Of a DNA stretch of 64,000 nt, positions 33,653 to 42,291 are shown one piece after another (the first letter of the stretch is position 1; every line of letters starts with the position of its first letter). The stretch is from Marinobacterium rhizophilum DSM 18822 (GTDB taxonomy: Bacteria > Pseudomonadota > Gammaproteobacteria > Pseudomonadales > Balneatricaceae), in NCBI RefSeq assembly GCF_000378045.1, contig NZ_KB899097.1:1-64000 (forward strand), read 5' to 3'. The notes below the pieces were generated by a model. The model was not told where the DNA came from. It made no database searches and saw only the letters and a list, made by a program, of their open reading frames with translations. The position numbers were made by a program, and so were the translations under genes.

Positions 33653-33988
33653 ATGGCACATCTTGAACTGAACGATCACAGGATTGAGCTGGATAACGAA
33701 GGCTATCTACGCGACCTGTCTCAGTGGTCACCTCAGGTCGCGGAAGCACTGGCCGCCGAGATACCGCTGCACCTGAGCGAGGCCCACTGGGAGGTACTCT
33801 ACCTGCTGCGGGACTTTTACCAGCGCTTTGAACATGCACCGGCCATGCGCCCGCTGGTAAAGGCCGTAAGCCTGAACCTGGGCCCGGAAAAAGGCCGCAG
33901 CATCTATCTGCTCAAGCTGTTCCCCGACAGCCCGGCCAAGCTTGCGGCACGGCTTGCCGGTCTACCCAAACCGACCAACTGCCTGTAA
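33653..33988 (+). CDS. tusE: Sulfur relay protein TusE (DsrC family)
   Basis: 111 residues. DsrC-family features are LDNEGYLRDLSQWSPQVAEALA at the start and the carboxy-terminal GLPKPTNCL with the penultimate cysteine that takes persulfide from TusD. The frame is open to 33464, but the family begins at ATG 33653, one base after the TusB stop. Passes sulfur to MnmA. Confidence 0.94.
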   Translation: MAHLELNDHRIELDNEGYLRDLSQWSPQVAEALAAEIPLHLSEAHWEVLYLLRDFYQRFEHAPAMRPLVKAVSLNLGPEKGRSIYLLKLFPDSPAKLAARLAGLPKPTNCL

Positions 33989-34042
33989 CGCCATGGCGTC
34001 AGCACGCCGGTTGCCAACTTTTAGCCAGCAGTGACAATAACA

Positions 34043-34975
34043 ATGAACAAGCCCCGCATCGCATTTCTTGGAATTGGCCTCATGGGCCACCCGATGGCCC
34101 TCAACCTGCTGCGCGCAGGCTATCCCCTCAATGTCTGGAATCGCACCCACAGCAAGGCCGAAGCATTGCGCAGCGACGGCGCCATTCCCTGCAAGCAGAC
34201 ACATGACGCGGTAAAGGACGCCGATATCGTTATCAGCATGCTGGAAAATGGCCCTGTCGTGGATGCGATCCTCTGCAGTCCAGCAACACTGGCAGCCCTA
34301 AAACCCGGCGCGCTGATTATCGACATGAGTTCAATTCCGCCCGCCATGGCCAAACGCCACAGCGGGATGTTGGCCGAACGTAACCATGGTTATCTCGACG
34401 CGCCGGTATCCGGCGGTACCGTCGGTGCGGAACAGGCCAGTCTGTCCATTATGGTGGGCGGCAGCAAGGCGGACTTCGAACGCGCGGGACCGCTGTTCGC
34501 CTGCCTTGGAAAAGCAGCCACCTACATAGGCCCGGCGGGTTCTGGCCAACTCGCGAAGTGTGCCAATCAGGCAATTGTCGGCATTACCATTGGTGCCGTT
34601 GCCGAAGCACTGCTGCTGGCCGCACAGGGTGGCGCCGACCCGGCAGCCGTGCGAGAAGCCCTGCTCGGCGGCTTCGCCGGCAGCCGCATACTTGAACTGC
34701 ATGGTCAGCGCATGATTGATCGCAGCTTCATGCCAGGCGGAACCGCCCGCGTACAGCTCAAGGACCTGCAAACCGTCCTCGACACCGCCAGCGCTGAAGA
34801 TCTGCAGCTGCCGCTGACCGAACAGGCCTTCGCCCAGTATGCACAGCTGGTCGAGCGCGGACTGGACAACGTCGATCACAGTGGATTGCTGCTGCAGCTC
34901 GAAGCGCTCAACGCACCGGCGCGCCTTAACGACAAGCCCACCCAACGACCTGACGGCGACAGCATTACCGACTAA
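34043..34975 (+). CDS. Beta-hydroxyacid dehydrogenase (GarR/HIBADH type)
   Basis: 310 residues. Rossmann motif RIAFLGIGLMGHPMALNLL, substrate motif LDAPVSGGTVGAEQASLSIMVGG near residue 118, catalytic Lys in GSGQLAKCANQAIVG near residue 170. The C-terminal 20 residues are a hydrophilic tail. ATG 34043 is chosen; a GTG at 34031 is in frame. It follows tusE by 54 bases, and ends with a 4-base tail-to-tail overlap with the ceramidase-like gene. Confidence 0.9.
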   Translation: MNKPRIAFLGIGLMGHPMALNLLRAGYPLNVWNRTHSKAEALRSDGAIPCKQTHDAVKDADIVISMLENGPVVDAILCSPATLAALKPGALIIDMSSIPPAMAKRHSGMLAERNHGYLDAPVSGGTVGAEQASLSIMVGGSKADFERAGPLFACLGKAATYIGPAGSGQLAKCANQAIVGITIGAVAEALLLAAQGGADPAAVREALLGGFAGSRILELHGQRMIDRSFMPGGTARVQLKDLQTVLDTASAEDLQLPLTEQAFAQYAQLVERGLDNVDHSGLLLQLEALNAPARLNDKPTQRPDGDSITD

Positions 34976-35820
34976 TGCCCACGCCTGCTGCGAGCCGGAT
35001 TTTTTGCGGCTCGCACCCGCACCCGGCCGCCAGCTTCAGGACCTGGATCTTGTGGGGTCACGCCAACGAGGTGAAGCTTGATAACCAGCATTGATGCGGC
35101 GGCAGCCGCCATCAGGTGCTTGAAGCCATGCCCGCTCATCCAGCCTGCAGTGAGCTCGAACAACGCCCTGTCATTCATTTCCAGCACCTTCGCCAGGCCA
35201 TAACACAGCAACATCAGCCATAGCCACAGGGTGCCAGGCCCGCGCCTGAACAACAGAACAAACGGCATAACCAGCAGGGGCCCGAACTGTATCAGCAGGT
35301 ACGGTCGCAGGTCATCCAGCCAGCGCCAGTACTGAACGCTCGCCAGCGCCAGCGGCATCAGCCAGGCACAGAGCCGCAGACCCGCAGTTTCACCGACCCG
35401 CTCGCAGACGACCAGCGAACAGAAGGACGCAAAGCAGGCCGCCATCGGCAAACGATCCCAGAACAGGCTGTCGTTATCCGGATGCAGGTGATACCAGCCG
35501 GAACCGACCCCCACCAGAATCAGCCCCGCCATGAATACGCGGTACATCCCCGCCAGCGGCGAGTCGGCAGCCGGTGCTATTTTCTGCAATAGACGCAGCC
35601 CGACCAGGCCCACCAGCACGAATGGCAGGTTTGTCAGTACATCGACCGCGTTGGCAATACCCAGCAGGGTTCGGTGATCGGCGAAGTCGTGGTAGTCCAG
35701 GCTCTGGGACAGCGGGGGTGTCAGCAAAAGCAGCAGCACTGCGCCGCCGGCTAAGAAGAATCGCGCTCTTAACCGCTGTGCCCCAGCCCCTGCAGAGTGG
35801 TCTCTTCTGAGGTTTCGCAT
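34972..35820 (-). CDS. Ceramidase-like (alkaline phytoceramidase, CREST) membrane protein
   Basis: 282 residues with about seven membrane helices. Motifs of alkaline ceramidases are present: DYHDFADHRTLLGIANAVDVLTN near residue 42, GSGWYHLHPDNDSLFWDRLPM near residue 105 (Ser/His/Asp set), and GHGFKHLMAAAAAS near residue 230 (late His). These His, Asp and Ser residues bind zinc in the CREST fold. Bacterial homologues are of unknown substrate. GGAGGTGAATGT precedes the ATG. An Arg-rich cytoplasmic tail ends the protein. The next gene upstream, in divergent orientation, is an XRE regulator. Confidence 0.82.
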   Translation of the reverse strand: MRNLRRDHSAGAGAQRLRARFFLAGGAVLLLLLTPPLSQSLDYHDFADHRTLLGIANAVDVLTNLPFVLVGLVGLRLLQKIAPAADSPLAGMYRVFMAGLILVGVGSGWYHLHPDNDSLFWDRLPMAACFASFCSLVVCERVGETAGLRLCAWLMPLALASVQYWRWLDDLRPYLLIQFGPLLVMPFVLLFRRGPGTLWLWLMLLCYGLAKVLEMNDRALFELTAGWMSGHGFKHLMAAAAASMLVIKLHLVGVTPQDPGPEAGGRVRVRAAKNPARSRRGH

Positions 35821-35937
35821 ACATTCACCTCCGCTATCGGCTGGTTTTCACCACCATTCTGACCCGGGTTGCAATTTGCGCAACCAAAGTCGATCAAGCA
35901 TCCTAGAATGAACCCAGCGGTATTGCAGAGTGATACG

Positions 35938-36675
35938 ATGCGACAGACCAAGGCGTTGATCGACACCCTCAAGGCAGAATTGCGCGCCCATAACAAAACC
36001 TACGCCGAGGTCGCCCCGGTGCTGGGCTTGTCGCAAGCCAGTGTCAAGCGGCTGTTTTCCACCGGCAACCTGAGCCTGCACAGGCTCGAGCGCCTCTGCG
36101 AGTTCCTCAACCTGGAATTTGGCGACCTGATCCGGTCAATGGAACGGCGGTTAAACCTCACCAGCAGCCTGACGCTCGAGACAGAAGCGGCGCTGGTCTC
36201 GAATATCCGCCTGCTGTTGATGGCGCACTTCCTCATCAGCGGGCTCGATGTCGACACCATCATCGACCGCTACGCGATATCGCCGCTGGAGAGCATTCGC
36301 CTGCTGGCGCAACTCGATCGCATGAAGATTATCGAGCTGCTACCCGGCAATCGCGTCAGGGTGCGCCTCTCACCCCAGTTCCGCTGGCAACCAGGAGGCC
36401 CTATCGAGCGATTTTACGAACAGGGTATTCAGTCGGAGTTTCTGCATGCATCGTTTAACGGTGCCGGCGAGCAGCGGCTGTTTGTTTCCGGCATGCTGTC
36501 TGCTGAGTCCTCCGCGACCCTGGTGGCCAAACTGAAACGACTGGCTGCCGAGTTCGACGAACTGAGCCGCGAGGATACTCGCAGGCCCCTCGAACAACGC
36601 TCCGGCACCAGCCTCATCATGGCAATTCGCGCCTGGGAGCCCAAAGCGTTTGCACGACTGCGCCGGCAACAATAA
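35938..36675 (+). CDS. XRE-family helix-turn-helix regulator
   Basis: About 245 residues. An XRE/Cro-CI HTH at residues ~8-55 (TYAEVAPVLGLSQASVKRLFSTGNLSLHRLERLCEFL) is followed by a long C-terminal domain of unknown type, with helix-rich character (DTIIDRYAISPLESIRLLAQL). ATG 35938 starts the HTH at usual distance; in-frame ATGs at 35869 and 35908 are upstream. Probably DNA-binding; target genes unknown. It is divergent from the ceramidase-like gene, which it may control. Confidence 0.82.
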   Translation: MRQTKALIDTLKAELRAHNKTYAEVAPVLGLSQASVKRLFSTGNLSLHRLERLCEFLNLEFGDLIRSMERRLNLTSSLTLETEAALVSNIRLLLMAHFLISGLDVDTIIDRYAISPLESIRLLAQLDRMKIIELLPGNRVRVRLSPQFRWQPGGPIERFYEQGIQSEFLHASFNGAGEQRLFVSGMLSAESSATLVAKLKRLAAEFDELSREDTRRPLEQRSGTSLIMAIRAWEPKAFARLRRQQ

Positions 36676-36705
36676 CGCTTTTGGTGACGCCAGGAGCTGC
36701 TTTAC

Positions 36706-37125
36706 CTACTCCCCCTGCACGGTGATCACGATGTGCCTGCTACCACCATGGTTACGGTGTTCGCAGAGATAGACCCCTTGCCAGGTGCCCATATTGAGAC
36801 GCCCGTTTGTTATAGGAATCTGTACCCCAGGCCCCAAGATACTGCTCTTTAAATGGGCCGGAAGGTCGTCACTCCCTTCCAGGGTATGCTGGTAGTACGG
36901 CTGATCTTCAGGTACTGAACGACTAAAGAAGCTTTCGAAGTCGGCACGTACCGTGGGATCAGCGTTTTCATTGATCGTCAGCGACGCCGACGTGTGCTTG
37001 ATAAAGACGCTCAACAAGCCGATTTTTATATGCCCAAGATCGGCAATGGCACGCTCGATCTCGTCTGTAATGAGGTGAAAACCACGCGCACGCGGCTTCA
37101 AACTAATTTCCTGTTGCATCCACAT
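36706..37125 (-). CDS. yjbQ: YjbQ family protein (UPF0047, thiamine phosphate synthase-like)
   Basis: 139 residues. Conserved core: ISLKPRARGFHLITDEIERAI at the start, FIKHTSASLTINENADPTVRADF near residue 45, GRLNMGTWQGVYLCEHRNHGGSRH near residue 110. E. coli YjbQ has weak thiamine phosphate synthase activity. ATG 37125 is preferred because AGGA precedes it and homologues begin with MW; the open frame extends to 37230. Convergent with the XRE gene. Confidence 0.9.
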   Translation of the reverse strand: MWMQQEISLKPRARGFHLITDEIERAIADLGHIKIGLLSVFIKHTSASLTINENADPTVRADFESFFSRSVPEDQPYYQHTLEGSDDLPAHLKSSILGPGVQIPITNGRLNMGTWQGVYLCEHRNHGGSRHIVITVQGE

Positions 37126-37266
37126 CACAAAATCCTGTTTCTGGAATGGAACCGCTTGCTTAACGTTGGCAACCTGCTGCGCTTGAGAATATGGGCTGGA
37201 CTCTTCTTTGCGGCCCAGAGGTGAGCCCATTCACCTAAGTCTATACGCGAAGGCTGGAGGCGCCCA

Positions 37267-38157
37267 TCAACCACCAAGCCGTACGCGATTGCGAATCACC
37301 AGGTCACTGAGGAAATCTGCCAGCACGCGGATACGGCGTGACCGGGCCAGGTCCGACTGGATCACCAGATAGATCGGCTGGACCACGCCGATATCCGCGT
37401 CAATACATGTCAGCCCGGCATCGAGAGCAATGAAATGCGGCAGCACCGCGAGCCCAAGCCCGGCCCTGGCGGCAGCCACCTGTGTTGAAAGCGATGTTGT
37501 GGTGATCGCGGCTTGACGCCCGCGCAAGACCCGCTCGACCCATTGCGCGGCGGGGAGGTGGGACTGCATCTCCGTCCAGCTAATGAAGGTATCCATATCA
37601 AAGCCGCCCAGATCGGGGTTGACTACACGCCGGGCAGCATAGCCGGCGCTGCAATAAAGCCCGTACCCCAGCATACCAAGACGGCGTAGCGTAACATTGC
37701 CCCGGTCAGGCTTGACCATGCGCACCGCGAGGTCGGCATCGCGGCGGTGCAGGTTTACGGTCGAGATATCGGTCACGATTTCCACTGACAATTCGGGGTG
37801 CTGTGCACGGAACTCGGGTAGCGCGGGAAGGATCAGTCCGGTCGCCAGATTCTCGGCCGTAGCCAGGCGTACCTTGCCGGCTATTTTTCTCTGCACGCCT
37901 GCACCCGAGGCAAACACCAGTGCCGCAGCTTCGACAGCCTCAGCCTTCTCCACCAGATCGGCCCCCTCTTCGGTGAGCAGGTAGCCCGATTGCTGGCGTA
38001 CAAAGAGCGGTAGCTTCAGCGCAGCCTCGAGCCTTTCGATGCGCCGCGAGAGTGTGGCGATGCCAATGTCGAGCGACACGGCGCCAGCGCTGAGCGTGCC
38101 ATGACGCGCGACCGCGAGAAAGGCACGGGTGTCGTCCCAGACAATATTCCGGGACAT
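37267..38157 (-). CDS. LysR-family transcriptional regulator
   Basis: About 296 residues. HTH in residues ~8-65 (DDTRAFLAVARHGTLSAGAVSLDIGIATLSRRIERLEAALKLPLF), effector domain to the end (GNVTLRRLGMLGYGLYCS). ATG 38157 is preferred as GGAAAG stands just upstream; the frame is open to 38208. It is divergent from the aldo/keto reductase at 38255, and the 97-base spacer contains TTTTCGGAAA-type inverted motifs that could be its operator. Confidence 0.9.
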   Translation of the reverse strand: MSRNIVWDDTRAFLAVARHGTLSAGAVSLDIGIATLSRRIERLEAALKLPLFVRQQSGYLLTEEGADLVEKAEAVEAAALVFASGAGVQRKIAGKVRLATAENLATGLILPALPEFRAQHPELSVEIVTDISTVNLHRRDADLAVRMVKPDRGNVTLRRLGMLGYGLYCSAGYAARRVVNPDLGGFDMDTFISWTEMQSHLPAAQWVERVLRGRQAAITTTSLSTQVAAARAGLGLAVLPHFIALDAGLTCIDADIGVVQPIYLVIQSDLARSRRIRVLADFLSDLVIRNRVRLGG

Positions 38158-38254
38158 GAACTTTCCGTTTTCGGAAAATAACTTACCAGTTTCGCTATTT
38201 CTTTCCATTTTCGAAGTATGTCACGATGCGCCTCGATGACTCAAGGAGGTAGAA

Positions 38255-39238
38255 ATGGAAAGCAGACAACTTGGAACCGGGCTCTCGGTCTCCGCCATCG
38301 GCCTGGGCTGCATGGGCATGAGCGAGTTTTACGGACCGCGCGATGACAAGGAGTCCCTGCGCGTGTTGGCGCGGGCCGTCGATCTGGGTATCGACTTCTT
38401 CGACACAGCGGACATGTACGGACCACATCACAACGAAGCACTGCTGGGTGCCTTTATGGCTCGTAACCACCCCCGCATCCGCATTGCGACCAAGTTCGGT
38501 ATTGTCCGCAATCCCGGTGAATACAAACGCAGCCTGAACAACAGCCCCCGCTATGCACGCGAGGCCTGCGAGGCTTCGCTGCGCCGTCTCGGCGTTGATC
38601 AGATTGATCTCTATTACGTGCATCGGATCAACCCGGAACAGCCGATCGAAGAAACGATCGAAGGCCTCGTACCGTTGGTCAATGCGGGGAAAATTGCCCA
38701 CATTGGACTCTGCGAGGTCAGCGCCCAAACATTGCGCCGTGCGCATGCCGTGCATCCAATTAGCGCAGTACAGACCGAGTACTCACTCTGGTCGCGGGAA
38801 GTGGAGCTTGAGGTGCTGCCCGCCTGCCGCGAGCTGGGCATCGGTTTTGTACCCTATTCGCCCCTCGGCCGTGGCTTTCTCACGGGCCGGTTTCAGGATG
38901 GCTTCGAGTTCGAAGAGGGCGATTTTCGCTCCAGTCTGCCACGTTTTAATCCAGGAGCAATCGGCTCGAACCGCCGGATTGCGGACGTGATCGCCGAACT
39001 GGCCACCCTCAAAAATTGCACCCCGGCTCAGCTCTCGCTGGCCTGGCTCTTGTCGAAGGGCCCCGATATCGTGCCGATTCCCGGCACCAAACGGTTGCGC
39101 TATCTGGAGGAAAATGCCGCTGCCACGCAAGTCGCCCTCAGCACTGATGAACAGGAGGCACTAGAGGCGGCGATTACGCACCTGCCCGTAGTCGGTGAAC
39201 GCTACACCGCCGAAGGCATGAAGGGAGTCGACGCATGA
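38255..39238 (+). CDS. Aldo/keto reductase
   Basis: 327 residues, (beta/alpha)8 barrel. Catalytic tetrad: Asp in FFDTADMYG (residue ~50), Tyr in the same motif, Lys in IRIATKFG (residue ~80), and His in YYVHRINPE (residue ~125). NADPH-binding [12 protein letters not shown] near residue 275. A strong AAGGAGG site precedes the ATG. It is the first gene of a three-gene cluster: this gene, a CMD protein overlapping by four bases, and a broken MFS gene. Substrate unknown. Confidence 0.92.
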   Translation: MESRQLGTGLSVSAIGLGCMGMSEFYGPRDDKESLRVLARAVDLGIDFFDTADMYGPHHNEALLGAFMARNHPRIRIATKFGIVRNPGEYKRSLNNSPRYAREACEASLRRLGVDQIDLYYVHRINPEQPIEETIEGLVPLVNAGKIAHIGLCEVSAQTLRRAHAVHPISAVQTEYSLWSREVELEVLPACRELGIGFVPYSPLGRGFLTGRFQDGFEFEEGDFRSSLPRFNPGAIGSNRRIADVIAELATLKNCTPAQLSLAWLLSKGPDIVPIPGTKRLRYLEENAAATQVALSTDEQEALEAAITHLPVVGERYTAEGMKGVDA

Positions 39239-39627
39239 GCGCCTCACCCTTCGACCGCCGCGCACAGGCACTGGCGTTGCTGGAACGCCTTGAGCCGGGC
39301 GCGCCCGACCGAGTAGCAGGTAACCTCGATAGCTTTCATGCCGAGGCAATTGAGCTGCTGCTGGGATTCGCATTTACCGACGTGATCGCACGCGACGGTA
39401 TCGTGTTGAAAACCCGAGAGATGCTGACGGTCGCAATGCTCGCGGCGATGGGGACGGCCCCGGGCCAGCTCGAGTTTCACATGCGGGCGGCTTTGAACAC
39501 CGGCGTCTCCCGTGAGGAACTCGTTGAGATCGTTTTTCAGGTGGCCGTTTACGCGGGCATTCCTGCGGCAATGAATGCAATCACGGCGGCCAAGACCGCC
39601 TTCAGGTCTATCGAGAAAGGACGCTAA
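39235..39627 (+). CDS. Carboxymuconolactone decarboxylase family protein
   Basis: 130 residues. The CMD core lies in [59 protein letters not shown], with His in the substrate-binding position. The AhpD-like CxxC is absent, so it is not a peroxidase partner of that type. Overlaps the aldo/keto reductase stop by ATGA. Function in a lactone or aldehyde pathway is inferred from the partner only. Confidence 0.88.
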   Translation: MSASPFDRRAQALALLERLEPGAPDRVAGNLDSFHAEAIELLLGFAFTDVIARDGIVLKTREMLTVAMLAAMGTAPGQLEFHMRAALNTGVSREELVEIVFQVAVYAGIPAAMNAITAAKTAFRSIEKGR

Positions 39628-39628
39628 C

Positions 39629-40815
39629 ATGTCTGCTCAAACCACCCACTGGCGCGACTGGGTTGCCGTAACGGCCCTTGGCGTCGGCAGTTTCACCATT
39701 GTCACCACCGAACTTGCCCCCTTCGGGTTACTCTCATCCATCAGCAGCGACCTCGCAACGCCCACCACCCAGGTGGGCTGATCGTTACGCTATATGCCTG
39801 GATCGCAGTGATCGCGGCGTTGTTTTCTGCAGTCGAGCTGACAGCTGTACCTTGACGCCCGCTCATCGTTTCACTGATGGTTGTCTTGGCACTGTCCAGT
39901 TTCGCCGCGGCGTTGTCCGAAACCTTTACCTCGCTTATGGGGGCACGGGTCATTGGCGCCCTGGCCCAGGGTGCATTCTGGGCAATGATTAGCTCAGTCG
40001 GGGCGCAGATCGTGCCACCGCACCGCGTTGGTTTGGCCACGTCGATCATCTTCGGGGGCGTTTCGGCTGCGAGTGTCCTGGGTGTACCCCTGGCTAACCT
40101 TATCGGCAACTCCGAAAACTGGCGCGTCGCCTTTGCCTGCGCCTCAGCCTTGTCCTTCGCTGTAGCGGCGGTGAGTTTTGTCACCTTGCCAAAGCTGCCG
40201 GGACTGGAAGGCGTCGGTATGGCGGCGATGGGCAGGGTGCTGTCCAACCGCCGGTTTCAGCGCATTTTCACCGCTACTGTGCTTACAATTACCGCCCACT
40301 TCATGGCGTTTACTTATGTCGAGCCCTTCCTGGGCGCACAAAGCAGCGTGGCGCCGTCGGCCATTGCACCGCTGCTTTTTGCCTTTGGGGGCGCTGGACT
40401 GGCAGCGAATGTGCTGACCGGCAGCCTGATCGACCGCAGCCTCAAATCTGTTCTGATGGCTGCACTTTGCCTGGCTTCGGGCGCGCTGCTTATACTGTCC
40501 ACACTGTCGAATGAGCTCGGCACGCTGGGCACGACGCTGATGCTGGTCCCGTGGGGGGCGCAATCGCCGCGGTTCTGGTGGGATTCCAGACCTGGATCCT
40601 CAAGGAAACGGGTGCCGATGCCCTGCCGGCTTCGGCGATCTACGTGGCGATATTCAACGGCGTCATCGGACTGGGTGCTGTACTGGGTGCATTCGTGTTG
40701 TCGCTCGCCGGGCTCGCACAGATTTTTTCTGGTTGCCGCCGCCGCAACAGCCTTGGGTATGATCGCCATCGTGCTGCTGTCGGCACCGGCTGCGGTACCC
40801 GTATCTGTAAAGTGA
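39629..40815 (+). pseudogene. MFS transporter, disrupted by frameshifts and a stop
   Basis: The pieces form one DHA1-type MFS protein: ATG 39629 starts SAQTTHWRDWVAVTALGVGSFTIV, broken at ~39778 (TGA in frame, family sequence continues one frame later as LIVTLYAWIAVIAALFS). A TGA at about 39862 replaces an expected Arg codon. A frameshift near 40550 in a G-run moves to VGFQTWILKETGADALPAS, and another near 40720 in a T-run moves back to FFLVAAAATALGMIA. Three frameshifts and one stop make a working protein unlikely; sequencing error in homopolymers could explain two of them. Confidence 0.85.
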
Positions 40816-40837
40816 TCTAGCCTGAGAACGTACTTGC

Positions 40838-40870
40838 AGCACGGCGGGCTTCACCGAGGCCCGCCGTGCT
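40838..40870 (+). terminator. Hairpin after the broken MFS gene
   Basis: AGCACGGCGGGC (40838-40849) pairs with GCCCGCCGTGCT (40859-40870), loop of 9, about 20 bases beyond the pseudogene end. No U-run, so strength is uncertain. Confidence 0.6.
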
Positions 40871-41037
40871 GTTCCCCATCTCACACCACCGGTGCCAGAC
40901 GCGCGAACCTTTTGAGTATTTCCCCCGCACCAAAGACGTTGCCTGGCCAGCTGAACCAGAAACGCGCACGCAAGCGGTACTCAAGCGTATGCGCAAGCCC
41001 GGGGCAACCCGGACACCGGTATAAACACGCCGCGACC

Positions 41038-42072
41038 TCAGCGGGTTTTCTCAATCGGGTAGCCCGCCTCCTGCCAGGCCGTCATGCCACCATCCAGCGC
41101 CGAGGTGCGCAAAAAACCCAGCTCGCGCAGTGTCGCAGCCGCCAATGTCGATATCTTGCCTAGCTGACACAGGGTGACGATACGCTGGGTCGGGTCCGGC
41201 AGGACATCGTTGACGCGCAACTCCAGCTGGCCCCGCGGTAAATTTATGGCGCGCGGTACATGACCGGCATCAAAGGCATCGCGCTCACGCACATCCAGCA
41301 CAATCAGGTCGGCGCTACCTGCAACGATACGGGCACGCAGCTCTGGCAGCGACACAAAGGGGGTTTTAGTCGCCGCTTCGGCCAGCAACTGAGCGACACT
41401 CTTGCCGCCACTCATATTGGTACGCAGCGCCTCGGTCAGGTGCGTGGGTGCGCTCAAATCCAGATGCTCCATCATTTCGATAAACGCCATGCGATCGGTC
41501 TGCTGCAGGCGGGGATTGCCTGCCAGCTCCGCTGCGATGGTACTTGAGCCACGCTGGTGGTAGTCATGGGCCGGGAAGACGCGCAACGCCGGATCCAGCT
41601 TGAGAATACCGTTGAACAGACTGTCGTAGAGTGCGGATGGATCGCCCGAGGGCAGATCCGTCCTGCCGGTGCCGCCTATCAGCAGCGTATCGCCGGTGAA
41701 TATCCGGTCATCCAGCAGAAGGCACATCGAATCCGCCGTATGCCCCGGCGTGTGTAACGCCTGCAGGCGCAGGTTACCCACCCGCAGCAAGTCGGCGTCC
41801 TGCAGCCGCAAATCGGCAAAGGGCGCCGGGCTGTCCCGATGCATCACCACCGGTACGTGCAGCATATTCGCAAGGGTTCGGGTCGCGGAGAAGTGATCCG
41901 CATGGGTATGGGTGTCGATCACATAACGGATGCGCAGGCCATCCTGGGCAGCCATGGCCAGATAACGGTCAACCTGGCTGATTTCCGGGTCGATCAGTGC
42001 CGCCGAACGCGTGTCTGGACAACCCACCAGATAGGACTGACACCCTCCCGTTGCAACCTGTTCAAAAATCAT
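41038..42072 (-). CDS. MBL-fold persulfide dioxygenase fused to a rhodanese domain
   Basis: About 344 residues. N-terminal metallo-beta-lactamase domain (1-220): HTHADHFSATRTL is the HxHxDH metal motif, then HTPGHTADSM and FTGDTLLIGGTGRTD, as in ETHE1-type persulfide dioxygenases. C-terminal rhodanese (about 240-340): VLDVRERDAFDAGHVPRA and the Cys loop VTLCQLGKIS. Such fusions oxidise glutathione persulfide to sulfite with thiosulfate chemistry on the rhodanese. ATG 42072 has AGGGC; the open frame extends to 42138. Confidence 0.9.
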   Translation of the reverse strand: MIFEQVATGGCQSYLVGCPDTRSAALIDPEISQVDRYLAMAAQDGLRIRYVIDTHTHADHFSATRTLANMLHVPVVMHRDSPAPFADLRLQDADLLRVGNLRLQALHTPGHTADSMCLLLDDRIFTGDTLLIGGTGRTDLPSGDPSALYDSLFNGILKLDPALRVFPAHDYHQRGSSTIAAELAGNPRLQQTDRMAFIEMMEHLDLSAPTHLTEALRTNMSGGKSVAQLLAEAATKTPFVSLPELRARIVAGSADLIVLDVRERDAFDAGHVPRAINLPRGQLELRVNDVLPDPTQRIVTLCQLGKISTLAAATLRELGFLRTSALDGGMTAWQEAGYPIEKTR

Positions 42073-42242
42073 CGTAGCGCCCTGCCCTGTGGTAATCGCG
42101 GTTACTACAACTCTAGCTTCAGCGCCGCCAATGGCCAACTCACCGAGCCCGGTGCGAAAACCGATAGCGGGAGCAGGATAGTCACGGTCATCATGAAATG
42201 AACAAGCCCTGCACCTGCGTTACGGGTGAGCGGCCAGACAAA

Positions 42243-42270
42243 AGCGCCCGCCTGACTGCAGGCGGGCGCT
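42243..42270 (-). terminator. Hairpin between the dioxygenase and mdh genes
   Basis: AGCGCCCGCCT (42243-42253) pairs with AGGCGGGCGCT (42260-42270), 11 bp, loop of 6, just beyond the mdh stop on the minus strand. Confidence 0.7.
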
Positions 42271-42291
42271 CATGGATAGAAGCGTGCGTCG

